Assembly: GCA_001460835.1 (NCBI GenBank)
Contig: CYKH01000162.1
Coordinates: forward strand, 5,384-42,053
Length of the DNA stretch: 36,670 bases
Direction of reading: 5' to 3'
Source: Bodo saltans
Lineage: Eukaryota > Euglenozoa > Kinetoplastea > Eubodonida > Bodonidae
The notes under the pieces were generated by a model. That model was not told where the DNA came from. It saw only the letters and a list, made by a program, of their open reading frames with translations, and ran no database searches. The position numbers and the translations under genes were made by a program. This document shows, piece by piece, positions 15,187 through 23,707 of the stretch (the stretch's first letter is position 1; every line of letters starts with the position of its first letter).

Positions 15187-17475
15187 ATGTCGAGCATACC
15201 GGAGTCTCTGATTAGCCTGCGCGATACCTTGACGACTAAGTTTGGTCAGCAGCACCTCTTTCCTACTTCTGAACATGATACACCACAACAGTTGGCGCGT
15301 TTGCGAGAACTCGCCGCGTTTGACTCCTCGTACCCTGGCGGCATTATCGCGTACCTCAAGAGCGCCAAGAAGCTGCTGTCTGACGCAAAATCCTCGGAAA
15401 GTCTTGAATTTACATCTGTCGAGCAGCCGCCGATTGTGATTCACTCTCCATCTCTTTTGACTCCCTCCGAAGAACTGCAGAAGCTTGAGGAGGCGAGTGG
15501 CCCTGTGATGGACCAGTCGGTGTTTGTACTCGTTGCCGGTGGTCTTGGCGAACGACTTGGCTTCTCAGGCATCAAAACGAGCCTTCCAGTGGAAACGGCT
15601 AGTGGTGTGTCGTTCCTAGAACACTTCATCACCAATTTTGTTCCCGTGTTTTTAGATACCCCTGCAACTGCCAGTAGGATCCCGCGGCTTGTGATCATGA
15701 CGTCAGATGACACGCACACACGCACACTTTCCCTACTGCAGGAACTTCTGAGCAAAAATCGTTGCTGCTCCAGTGCGGATCATCACGTTGCCACATCTTT
15801 GGCTGGTATCGAGCTGGGAAAGGACATTTTGCTGGTCAAGCAAGAGACCGTCCCTTGCTTATCGGATAACGACGGACACATTGCAGTGGACGCACACTCT
15901 GGGGCGATCCTCCGCAAGCCTCACGGACACGGCGATGTCCATATGCTCCTCCACGCTGCAAAGGTTCATCCACAAAACAACAATGGCGGAAGAGAGGAGA
16001 CTCTGTTAGTGGAGCTGTGGAGGCGGGCTGGCATCCGGTACGTGTGCTTCTGCCAAGACACGAATGCGACGTCTACTTGGACGCTGCCGGTGTCTTTGTC
16101 ATTATTTCAGGAACACAACTTGGACATGGCGTTTACCTGTGTACCGCGAATCCCAAAAGAGGCAGTGGGATTGTTGTGTCACGTTCAACCTGCAAGCGTA
16201 GACGCAACAAGCGGCGCCCCTCAACCGGCAAGAACGGTAAATGTCGAGTACAATAAATTTGACCCAATCTTCCGATCCCTTTATGGAAGCGGTGATGTGG
16301 CATCGACAGATCCTAGCATCGCTCCGTACTCCCCGTTTCCTGGGAGTATCAACACTCTTATTGTGCGCTTCTCTCCCTACGCTGAAATTTTAGAGGCGAC
16401 CGGTGGTGTTGTGCCTGAGTTTATCAACCCCAAGTACAAAGATGCAAACTTGCGAGCGGACTTTAAAGCGCCAACACGCGTGGAGTCACTGATGCAAGAC
16501 GTTGCATTGTTGTTTGATCCCCGCAGGCATCACGTCGGGGGCATTGTGTTTGAGCGGCAGCTGTACCATCCCGTGAAGAACAACCTGCAAGAGGCGCTCG
16601 CGAAATTTGTCATTGGTGGCGATGCTCATTGTGCCGCCACTGGAGAGGAAAACATGTATGTCTTACTCCGTCAACGACTTCGGAGCATCGGAGTTCAAGT
16701 GGCGGACGTTGCAGGGTGTTGTCTGAGCCTTCCTAGCCTGGAGGCGAGCAGAGTATCTGGCGCACACCTCGAGGTGTCTAGCGAGACGCTTCCCTCCTCT
16801 GCTTCGTGGACAGTGTCCTCCCAACTGGTGCAAGGAATCGCGGACGATGTAGTAGTGCATGCAACGCAACACCAGAACACCAACCCTATCATCATCGCCA
16901 ATGCGCCCTCCAAGGGCGACCTATCAGTGCAACTCTTCCCAATGATCTCTATTGTTGGCGGTGGTGTTCACCAGCGTTGCAGCTTATCGTCGCTGAAGCA
17001 GTTATTCCCATTCCCTGATCGGATTCGAATCAGCGGAAGGAGTTCGCTCGTGATCTACGCAGAGGATTGTTGTCGATCACTGTTGGACAATAGTAATGCG
17101 TCGGGTGGTGCTTCGAAGGCCGCATCCTCCGCGATTATCATTGAGTCTTTAGATCTCGACGGTGCACTGACTGTTCATCTTTCGCGAAGCTTTCCCCAAG
17201 AAGAAGTGAAGGAAACCAATTCTTTTTCTGACAAGTCAAGTTCACCATTACCACGTGCACAGCGACAGTTCCGCCTGACGTCGTTGTCGGTGAGAAATCG
17301 GGGCTGGTCCGTTGAGCAGTTATCTTCTAACTCTGATAGTGCTACAGCTGCTGCTGAGGTTCATACCATGCGTGGCTACAAGGTTGTTCCATTGGAGACA
17401 TTTGTGGTTCGAATAGCATTGAAGGATGATAGCAGTGGTGATTCTGGTGTGACGCATCAACAAGCTAAGATGTAG
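15187..17475 (+). CDS. UDP-sugar pyrophosphorylase (USP), PTS1-like C-terminus
   Basis: The product has 762 residues. USPs make UDP-glucose, UDP-galactose and other UDP-sugars from UTP and sugar-1-phosphates, feeding glycoconjugate synthesis. The N-terminal region has ELAAFDSSYPGGIIAYLKSAKKLL (about residues 41-64), typical of plant and Leishmania USPs. The nucleotide-binding loop VAGGLGERLGFSGIKTSLP spans about 116-134. Further landmarks are KPHGHGDVHMLLH, RYVCFCQDTNATS, VEYNKFDPIFR and PGSINTLIVRF. A left-handed beta-helix-type C-terminal region follows. The protein is longer than the roughly 600-residue enzymes I know, because of inserted Ser/Ala-rich loops in the second half. It ends QQAKM, and AKM fits the PTS1 consensus [SAC][KRH][LM], suggesting import into glycosomes. 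The start is the first ATG after the acceptor at 15153. The gene is intact. Confidence 0.92.
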   Translation: MSSIPESLISLRDTLTTKFGQQHLFPTSEHDTPQQLARLRELAAFDSSYPGGIIAYLKSAKKLLSDAKSSESLEFTSVEQPPIVIHSPSLLTPSEELQKLEEASGPVMDQSVFVLVAGGLGERLGFSGIKTSLPVETASGVSFLEHFITNFVPVFLDTPATASRIPRLVIMTSDDTHTRTLSLLQELLSKNRCCSSADHHVATSLAGIELGKDILLVKQETVPCLSDNDGHIAVDAHSGAILRKPHGHGDVHMLLHAAKVHPQNNNGGREETLLVELWRRAGIRYVCFCQDTNATSTWTLPVSLSLFQEHNLDMAFTCVPRIPKEAVGLLCHVQPASVDATSGAPQPARTVNVEYNKFDPIFRSLYGSGDVASTDPSIAPYSPFPGSINTLIVRFSPYAEILEATGGVVPEFINPKYKDANLRADFKAPTRVESLMQDVALLFDPRRHHVGGIVFERQLYHPVKNNLQEALAKFVIGGDAHCAATGEENMYVLLRQRLRSIGVQVADVAGCCLSLPSLEASRVSGAHLEVSSETLPSSASWTVSSQLVQGIADDVVVHATQHQNTNPIIIANAPSKGDLSVQLFPMISIVGGGVHQRCSLSSLKQLFPFPDRIRISGRSSLVIYAEDCCRSLLDNSNASGGASKAASSAIIIESLDLDGALTVHLSRSFPQEEVKETNSFSDKSSSPLPRAQRQFRLTSLSVRNRGWSVEQLSSNSDSATAAAEVHTMRGYKVVPLETFVVRIALKDDSSGDSGVTHQQAKM

Positions 17476-17547
17476 CTGCAGAGGGAATTAACCGTTGAAT
17501 CCAACGACAGCCATTCGGCAACAACAAAACAATTTTAGGAAGACCTT

Positions 17548-17623
17548 TTTTGTTCCTTGCTGTGTAAATTGCGGGATCTTTTGGGTCCAACTAAATTTCG
17601 TTTGCTATGGAATCTTGCAATAG
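17548..17623 (+). promoter_or_regulatory. processing signal upstream of the beta-propeller gene
   Basis: A pyrimidine-rich block at 17548-17565 is followed by another T-rich stretch. The first AG after them is at 17622-17623, downstream of ATG 17607. This makes 17607 unlikely to be in the mature mRNA and favours ATG 17646. Moderate evidence only. Confidence 0.35.
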
Positions 17624-17645
17624 GAGGCAGATTACAATCTGTAGG

Positions 17646-20279
17646 ATGGATCACGCAGTGTTTTACCTGTCGGTTGTCACGGTTGTATTAACGAGCGCTG
17701 GATTCGTATCTGCGCAGCCCGAAATAACAGCACCCCTCATGAGGATGCACACCTTCGCATCTGGCCAGAGCCCAGCCGTTGTCGCCACAGTGGTGCTAGG
17801 TAACTTTGCATTCACTGCAGATGCCAACGTCGTTTGGGGACTTAACTTGGAGGTCGCGGTCAACGAACAAACACCATTTCAAGACACCCTAACTGGAGTC
17901 ACGCAGATGTGGTCGTGGTGCGTCGACCCATCAAAAGTGGACACGTGCCGCCTGCATGTCATTGCGGGGCCCACAGTGGTCATGTACAGCTTGAATGAGT
18001 CGGCTGTGTGGCGCGCCGCTGAGTTCTCCTTGTCGAACGGAGGCGTGTTTGACATCATCTCACAGCCTAGTCCTTCCTTTGCCTTGTCGCCTTCTCCATC
18101 CTACATGTTTCCTGTTGTGGTGCCGTACTTTGGGTCCAGCAGCGGAGCCATTTTTGTGCTTGGAACGAACACTTCTGTCATCCCGAACAACCTTCCTCAG
18201 TCCACAATCTATGCGTTTGACGTGCTGAACCTGAGTGTCGTGTGGTCTACTGACATCGACTCAGACACGTCGAATTTTGTGACGAAAAGTTGCGGAGAGT
18301 ACGTGTGGATATTGACGCAGAATCAATCGGACACAAATGGAACGCCCTACACAGTGGTCCGGAAGCTCGATCCTGAGACGGGAACGTTAGTGGCCGACTG
18401 GGCCTACAACACGACACTGTCCAGTACAATTCAAAATATCGGCGTCGGAGGGGGCCAGTTTATGGTCCTCGACGCAAGTGGCCGCCTCACGTTCGCATTT
18501 ACCAACGGCACCACCATCACCTCTGGCTATCGCATTCCAAAAGAATGTGACAGAATGCCCTTCTCCCCCATGTTGCTGAACTCGACATGGTACGCCATGT
18601 GTGGAACGTACGTCGAGATGTGGGATGCTGTCAGTATTACCCCACTGACACCCTTCGTCGCTCCTTACGGCATTCACTGCGGCGCTCTTCGAACGCGTAG
18701 CTCCGAATTTGTGTTTGGCACAGACAGCGCTTCTTTGTACATTGCCACCGATGATGGCGTTCAAAGTTTCACGAACATGCCTGACGTTGGCGTTCTGAGT
18801 GCCTGCACAGGAATTGCGTTCGACGCAACGAATGACGACGTGCTGTACCAGTCTGTGAATTCCTATTACGGCGGTCTTCTACTAGTGATCAGCGTTTCCA
18901 ACCGATCTGTGATGTCTAAGGCAGCGGCGTCCGTTTCTCCGTTTGGACCTCCAGCAACCGATCGACAACGCCGCCAGTTGGTTGTGGCCAATGTCAACGG
19001 CTACGTGTTGCAGAGCTACGCATTTACCCCAATGAATTCAACTTCGTTTTCCACGAGTTTCTGGTCCCGGACGACGCAAACGTTGCAATATGCAATGAAC
19101 TACAATCCTACCACCGAAACGATCTACTATCTTGGAGCGTTGGCACTGTATTCGATAAGCCTCAACGGTACGGTTAGCACACTCGCCAACTTTTCGCAGT
19201 TCCTGCCCTCTGCAACGCCTCTCACGTTCGTTGGATCGTTTCTTGTGTTTGCGTGCAACGACAATTCCTTTGTGTACGTGTTCGACACTGTGACAAACGA
19301 AATGTCAACTTTGTCCGGCGGCTTTAACATTGACCCCACTGCTCAACCGGTTGTTTTGCCGGACTCAACTAAGGTGGTGATGTTTTCCACCTCCGACTCG
19401 GTTGCTGCGTACGTGATGGATGCCGCGAACACCTCCTCTTATCAAGTGATCGCTGCTGACTCTCCACGGACCATTAACGGTGCCGCGTTCATGACGACGT
19501 TTGTTGGTACGATGCTTGTGATCAACACTGGAGGCACTTCCATCTGCGGTTTTAACGTGACGTCACTCAGTAATGCCGTGTATCCTGTTCCGCTGTTTAA
19601 CACGACAGTCACCAACAGTAACATCACCAGCGTTATCAGCGCGCCAACGGCGTATCAAGACAGCGCTGCATATTTTGTTGCCCAAGTGCAATACAGAAGT
19701 ATCGCTGTCTTTAGCGTCGATGCTCATGGTGAGGTGCGAGAAGTGGGATTGCTTCCAAGCCAGGCGACCACAACTCCAAAGTTACTAGTCATTCAGAATA
19801 GTGGGCCCATCCCGCTTATGTACATGTTCGGCGAATACAACGTTGAGACCTACACACTAGACGGCTTCAAACCGGTGTTCTCGTACCAAAGCCCAAATGT
19901 GATCATTGCGACATCATCGCCCTTGCAAACGCCAACATTCTTAGAGGGTGGGCTGATTTGTTTCTACACAACCTTTGCGTTTACTGTACTGAATGCAAGC
20001 GGAGAGTTTGTTTGGTCGTACAGGAGTACTGGCGCCATGCCACCAGTCACGGATGGGGTGAACATCTTTTTTTCTGATGGACAATACGTTATTGGGGCCA
20101 ACGCGCAAAGTGGTGCGGTAAGCTCGTTGTCATCGTACGGGTTGGGTACTCTACAAGGGCAAGTGACGTTGAACACCGGCACGGCGGTTGTCATCCGAAA
20201 GAAGGACGCGGAGACGAATAGGAACACCACCTTAGTCGTAGGTGCCACAAATGCGTGCATCGTCTTCGCCAATGAATAG
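17646..20279 (+). CDS. secreted beta-propeller (PQQ/WD-like) glycoprotein
   Basis: The product has 877 residues. ATG 17646 gives a clean signal peptide (MDHAVFYLSVVTVVLTSAGFVSAQ), whereas ATG 17607 would add 13 residues and lies before the likely splice acceptor. The rest is a series of repeated strand units in which a hydrophobic Val/Phe pair is followed by an Asp-Gly or Asn-Gly turn, for example VVWGLNLEVAV, GGQFMVLDASGRLTFAF, SLYIATDDGVQSF, NSFVYVFDTVTNEM and FSDGQYVIGANAQSG. This pattern is like PQQ-type or WD-like propellers. There are many N-x-S/T sequons. No membrane helix or GPI-type tail is obvious at the C-terminus, which ends IVFANE. It lies among housekeeping genes without an obvious partner. 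The function is unknown; a secreted or surface-associated binding protein is inference, and the propeller call is by pattern only. Confidence 0.75.
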   Translation: MDHAVFYLSVVTVVLTSAGFVSAQPEITAPLMRMHTFASGQSPAVVATVVLGNFAFTADANVVWGLNLEVAVNEQTPFQDTLTGVTQMWSWCVDPSKVDTCRLHVIAGPTVVMYSLNESAVWRAAEFSLSNGGVFDIISQPSPSFALSPSPSYMFPVVVPYFGSSSGAIFVLGTNTSVIPNNLPQSTIYAFDVLNLSVVWSTDIDSDTSNFVTKSCGEYVWILTQNQSDTNGTPYTVVRKLDPETGTLVADWAYNTTLSSTIQNIGVGGGQFMVLDASGRLTFAFTNGTTITSGYRIPKECDRMPFSPMLLNSTWYAMCGTYVEMWDAVSITPLTPFVAPYGIHCGALRTRSSEFVFGTDSASLYIATDDGVQSFTNMPDVGVLSACTGIAFDATNDDVLYQSVNSYYGGLLLVISVSNRSVMSKAAASVSPFGPPATDRQRRQLVVANVNGYVLQSYAFTPMNSTSFSTSFWSRTTQTLQYAMNYNPTTETIYYLGALALYSISLNGTVSTLANFSQFLPSATPLTFVGSFLVFACNDNSFVYVFDTVTNEMSTLSGGFNIDPTAQPVVLPDSTKVVMFSTSDSVAAYVMDAANTSSYQVIAADSPRTINGAAFMTTFVGTMLVINTGGTSICGFNVTSLSNAVYPVPLFNTTVTNSNITSVISAPTAYQDSAAYFVAQVQYRSIAVFSVDAHGEVREVGLLPSQATTTPKLLVIQNSGPIPLMYMFGEYNVETYTLDGFKPVFSYQSPNVIIATSSPLQTPTFLEGGLICFYTTFAFTVLNASGEFVWSYRSTGAMPPVTDGVNIFFSDGQYVIGANAQSGAVSSLSSYGLGTLQGQVTLNTGTAVVIRKKDAETNRNTTLVVGATNACIVFANE

Positions 20280-20652
20280 CTGCTTGATTGGAGTTCCTAT
20301 TTTTACGAACGATTCTTAACCCGTTGCCATCAATTATCGTGAGAGTGAAAGTGCAACAAAGAAAGCAAAAAAAAAAAATTATTGAAAAAAGGTTAATTAA
20401 TTTGCCCTCCTGCTCACAGACTGAAGGCATTGAAGAAGTGTATATTGATTTGGGAAGGGTCAACGACATCACAATCATAGCACATTCTCGAACACATCTT
20501 CATGTCTTCATAAGGGCCTCTTTCTAACTCTCGCACGCCTAATTTTTTTTTTTGTTTGTTTGTTTGTTTGCTTGTTTGTTGGTGGAATTGAGGACACGAT
20601 TAGAAGAATACACATCGACGGGAGTCATCTTCTTAAAAAAAAAAAAATACTT
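20280..20652 (+). other. intergenic spacer with a (GTTT)n pyrimidine tract
   Basis: The 373-nt spacer contains an A-rich stretch (20366-20392) and, at 20542-20580, a T run leading into a GTTT tetranucleotide repeat. The first AG afterwards is at 20591-20592, and ATG 20653 is the first ATG after it. The degenerate FG-repeat copy downstream therefore keeps a plausible trans-splicing signal. No RNA gene is recognised. Confidence 0.5.
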
Positions 20653-21585
20653 ATGCACAGCGTTGCCCCATCAAGCGACGTGAGCGTCCACCTGTCCGTC
20701 CGTCACTACAGCTGTACTCGCGCCTTTCAGCAACAAGGAAGTTTTGCAAATTCCTTTGAACAAGCGAACGCTGTGCGATTTGGCTAGTCGGCGACATGCT
20801 TTGACACTGACTTTCTCGTCCCACGAGACACGTTTGATGATTGGCATAACGTGAGTGAAGTGCTGCTAGAGGAGTGTGGACTGTTCGGTTTCGAATTCGC
20901 TGATCCACTCACCAGAGCTGATGCCATCGATGCAAACGCAGGGATCGTTGCTCAACAGCAGACCCTGCTGAACGCCGTGCTTGTGAAGCGAAGACGCCAG
21001 ACCGATTGCCAAGACCAATCACCGGCGGCGGCGGTGGCGACGCGCGCGGAGTGGGATGATCAAATGTGGTTGAGAATCCATCACGTTCACGAACAAGTAG
21101 AGGACGATACCACTGTCACTAAACAAGCATCCACAACAGGTGCAGATACTCAAACCACAGTTGCCACCAAGCGCCAGTGGAGTAAAGTCGCTGCAGTCAC
21201 ACATGCGAAGAAATGCACTGAACCGCTAGCGGCAGCGTCAGTGCGGCTTGTGATCGACATTTTTTATCACTCTGTGTTGGCAGTTGGAATCGGAAAGGCG
21301 GGGGCTTTGGGTGTGCCATCGCCTGCTCACGTGTTTGGCACGGCAGTTCCTGCTGTAGTTCCTTTTGCCAATGCTGCGCCGGCTCCGGGCGGAGCAAAAA
21401 CTACGAATGCTCCAATCGATTTTGGCATACGTTTAGTCCAACGAGGCAAGACAGTGCCTACGCAAGCTGTCAAGACGGCGCCTACGAAAGCTGAATTCGG
21501 TGTAGCAGCAGCTCCTGCTCCGGACGGTTTTGGTTCAGCAACGCCACCTCAACATAAAAATCGACCTGCAGGTTTTCGTTACTAA
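20653..21585 (+). pseudogene. degenerate paralogue of the FG-repeat protein, with in-frame TAG
   Basis: Frame 1 runs from ATG 20653 (MHSVAPSSDVSVHLSVRHYS) to a TAG at 20785-20787. It then continues in the same frame to TAA 21583-21585. The whole aligns by eye with the next gene: MYTSAPSSNVNVQLTVHH at the start, and PRDTFDDWHNVSEVLLEECGL against PRDTFSDWQTVTEILLEECGL. Then come LTRADAID/LTRADAIE, TKRQWSKVA in both, and SVRLVIDIFYH against SVRLVVDIFYH. The TAG sits where the intact copy has Asp-Tyr. Compared with the intact copy, nearly all N-terminal and most C-terminal FG repeats are missing. TAG is a normal stop elsewhere in this window (for example the pyrophosphorylase), so readthrough is not the default reading. 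This is probably a decayed tandem duplicate. Restarting downstream of the TAG cannot be excluded. Confidence 0.8.
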
Positions 21586-21945
21586 ATTGGAGAAATAGAA
21601 AAACGCCACCGTGCGTCGAGTGGATCACTGAGAGTGGTTGCATGTTGTCCCTCAGCGTAGCCTCGTCTTCACCCTTTTCCGCCAATTATCTTGCAGGCAC
21701 ACTCGGTTTTCACAGCTCTTGCCCTCCGTAACGCCGCTCATAGCAAATCGTTCTCAATACATTTTTTTTCTAAAAAAAAACTTCTCTTGCCTGATTTTTT
21801 TTAACTGACTTTTCGGCCTCTTGTTTCGCAACGTGTTTTTTTTTTTTTCGGTTTGCTGTTGCGCGTGTGACGTGGAAGACAAACTCAAGAAGAACCAAAG
21901 AAAGAGAAGAGAGGACATATCGATAAAGATCTTGGTGTTGTTATC
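21586..21945 (+). other. intergenic spacer between the FG-repeat copies
   Basis: This 360-nt spacer is AT-rich with several T runs. It ends in the polypyrimidine tract for the FG-repeat gene. No gene is seen. Confidence 0.5.
21834..21878 (+). promoter_or_regulatory. polypyrimidine tract and spliced-leader acceptor for the FG-repeat gene
   Basis: A T run of about 14 with flanking T/C-rich sequence is followed by the first AG at 21877-21878. ATG 21946 is the first ATG afterwards. Confidence 0.55.
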
Positions 21946-23556
21946 ATGTACACCAGCGCCCCATCAAGCAACGTAAACGTCCAATTGACTGTCCACCACA
22001 ACCGCTGTTGCGGGGGCTTTGGGCGTGGAACCTTTGCAAGTGCCGCTGGGTTTGGCGGTGCGGGAGTTCCGTCTGCTACAACCGGTTTTGGCGCTCCCGT
22101 TGTGGCAGGAGGTTTTGGCCAACCAGCACAAAGCGAAGCTCACACACATGCAGCGGGTTTTGGCGCTCCAGCAAAAGGAGGTTTTGGTCAGGCACAACAG
22201 GTTGGTGGTTTTAGTCAGACCCAAGCTGGTGGTTTCGGTCAGGCTGGTTTTGGGAAGCCAGTACCAAGTGGCGGTTTTAACGTACTACCGCCACGAAGCG
22301 AATCCCCCCATCATGAAAACTTCGGAGTCGCGACTCTGCCACCACCAAGTGCTTTTGGTGCCCATCAGCTGGCGGCGGCGGTGGTCGGCCCATTTGGACA
22401 AGCGAACTCTGCACAGCGGTTCGACTATTCGGCGGTAACCTTTGAAACGGAATTTCACATCCCACGTGACACTTTTAGTGATTGGCAGACAGTGACTGAA
22501 ATACTGCTAGAGGAGTGTGGATTGTCTGATTTCGAAATCGCGGATTCACTCACCCGAGCAGATGCCATCGAGGCAAACTCAGGGATCGTTGGGCTGCAGC
22601 AAACATTGCTTAACGCTCTGCTTGTGAAGCGACGACAGAGTGATACTAGCAAACATCAATCACCGCGATGTGAGTCGAACGATCAGATGTGGCTGAGAAT
22701 CAACCACGCTCGCAAACAAGAGGAAGAAAAGGGCACGACTGTTAACGACACCAACAGAGATCGATTGCAGGCAACCAACAACACTGCTGCGAATATGATT
22801 CAAACTTCAGTGGTGACCAAGCGCCAGTGGAGCAAGGTCGCTACGGACACAAAGGAGAAGAGGAGCACCGATCCGTTAGAGGCGCCATCAGTGCGACTTG
22901 TTGTTGACATTTTCTACCACGCTGTGACCCAAGTTGGTTTCAGAAATGTGGTTACGGCGCAAGGCGGCTCCGGTGCAGCAGCGCCATCCCAAAGCGGCTT
23001 CGGTGCTGCAGCGCCATCGCAAGGCGGCTTCGGTACAGCAGCGCCAGCCCAAGGCGGCTTCGGTACAGCAGCGCCAGCAGCCCAAGGCGGCTTCGGTACA
23101 GCAGCGCCATCTCAAGGCGGCTTTGGCGCGGCACAAACGCAAACGCAAGGTGGTTTTGGTACAACTGCTGCAACCCCAGCTCAGAGCGCGTTTGGCACGG
23201 CGCCATCTCAAGGCGGCTTCGGTGCAGCAGCAACATTAACGAAAGGCCAGTGTGGCGCTTCAGCGCCTGCTCGAAGTGTCGGCAAGGTGTTTCCGGCACC
23301 AGGTGGATTTGGTACCGCAGCAACGCCGGCTCCGAGCGGCTTTGGCGCGGCTGCGCCAGCTCAAAGTTCTTTCGGAAAGGTGCCTGCACCAGCAACGGCA
23401 GCTCAAAGTGCGGCTTCGCCTGCGCAAAGCACCAGCCAGGCGGCGCCAGCACAATCTTCAACCGGAGTGCCAGCTGATGGTCTTGGTACAGTGGCAACGC
23501 CTGCTCAAGCTCCACAACCAAGCTCATTTACCTCTGCGTTTGGAAAAGCCAACTAA
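21946..23556 (+). CDS. FG-repeat protein, putative nucleoporin
   Basis: The product has 536 residues. The N-terminal 130 or so contain GFG, GGFG and AFG repeats in a Gly/Ala/Gln-rich background. A conserved helical block at about 165-325 follows (FHIPRDTFSDWQTVTEILLE, SLTRADAIEANSGIVGLQQT, KRQWSKVATD, SVRLVVDIFYHAV). The C-terminal 210 residues are again Ala/Pro/Gln-rich with GGFGTAAPAQ-type repeats. FG-repeat domains separated by a folded anchor are the hallmark of phenylalanine-glycine nucleoporins, which line the nuclear pore and bind transport receptors. The folded block is not one I can match to a named nucleoporin, so it may be kinetoplastid-specific. The repeats are built on nearly identical units of about 30-40 bp (22960-23250), showing recent expansion. 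It is paired with a degenerate copy directly upstream. Confidence 0.7.
   Translation: MYTSAPSSNVNVQLTVHHNRCCGGFGRGTFASAAGFGGAGVPSATTGFGAPVVAGGFGQPAQSEAHTHAAGFGAPAKGGFGQAQQVGGFSQTQAGGFGQAGFGKPVPSGGFNVLPPRSESPHHENFGVATLPPPSAFGAHQLAAAVVGPFGQANSAQRFDYSAVTFETEFHIPRDTFSDWQTVTEILLEECGLSDFEIADSLTRADAIEANSGIVGLQQTLLNALLVKRRQSDTSKHQSPRCESNDQMWLRINHARKQEEEKGTTVNDTNRDRLQATNNTAANMIQTSVVTKRQWSKVATDTKEKRSTDPLEAPSVRLVVDIFYHAVTQVGFRNVVTAQGGSGAAAPSQSGFGAAAPSQGGFGTAAPAQGGFGTAAPAAQGGFGTAAPSQGGFGAAQTQTQGGFGTTAATPAQSAFGTAPSQGGFGAAATLTKGQCGASAPARSVGKVFPAPGGFGTAATPAPSGFGAAAPAQSSFGKVPAPATAAQSAASPAQSTSQAAPAQSSTGVPADGLGTVATPAQAPQPSSFTSAFGKAN
22960..23250 (+). repeat. short tandem repeats encoding GGFG/AAP units
   Basis: Repeated units of about 30-40 bp with near-identical cores (CAAGGCGGCTTCGG followed by a GCAGCGCCA segment) encode the C-terminal FG repeats. 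Spacing varies by multiples of three, so the frame is kept. Confidence 0.75.
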
Positions 23557-23660
23557 AATCAGATCCAGCGATCATTGGGAGAAAAACATGTTGTTTTGCC
23601 CCACGATACAACGTTGTTGTTTCCCCTTCCCCCTTGCCTCACTTTTGCACTACAATGTTT

Positions 23661-23685
23661 GGTTTTTTTTTTTTCTGCTTCCAAG
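23661..23685 (+). promoter_or_regulatory. polypyrimidine tract and spliced-leader acceptor for the 2464-residue membrane protein gene
   Basis: A run of 12 T with flanking C/T ends in TTCCAAG, with the AG at 23684-23685. ATG 23708 is the first afterwards, giving a 22-nt leader and the signal peptide. This excludes the longer upstream frame that overlaps the FG-repeat gene. Confidence 0.6.
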
Positions 23686-23707
23686 CATCAAGAATATCGT
23701 AGAAACG

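Noticed and set aside
20785-20787. Stop-codon reassignment or readthrough at TAG
   Set aside because: TAG ends several well-supported genes here, such as the pyrophosphorylase and the beta-propeller gene, so it is used as a normal stop.
23252-23707. In-frame extension upstream of the 2464-residue protein
   Set aside because: It overlaps the FG-repeat gene in another frame, includes the polypyrimidine tract, and would bury the signal peptide inside the protein.
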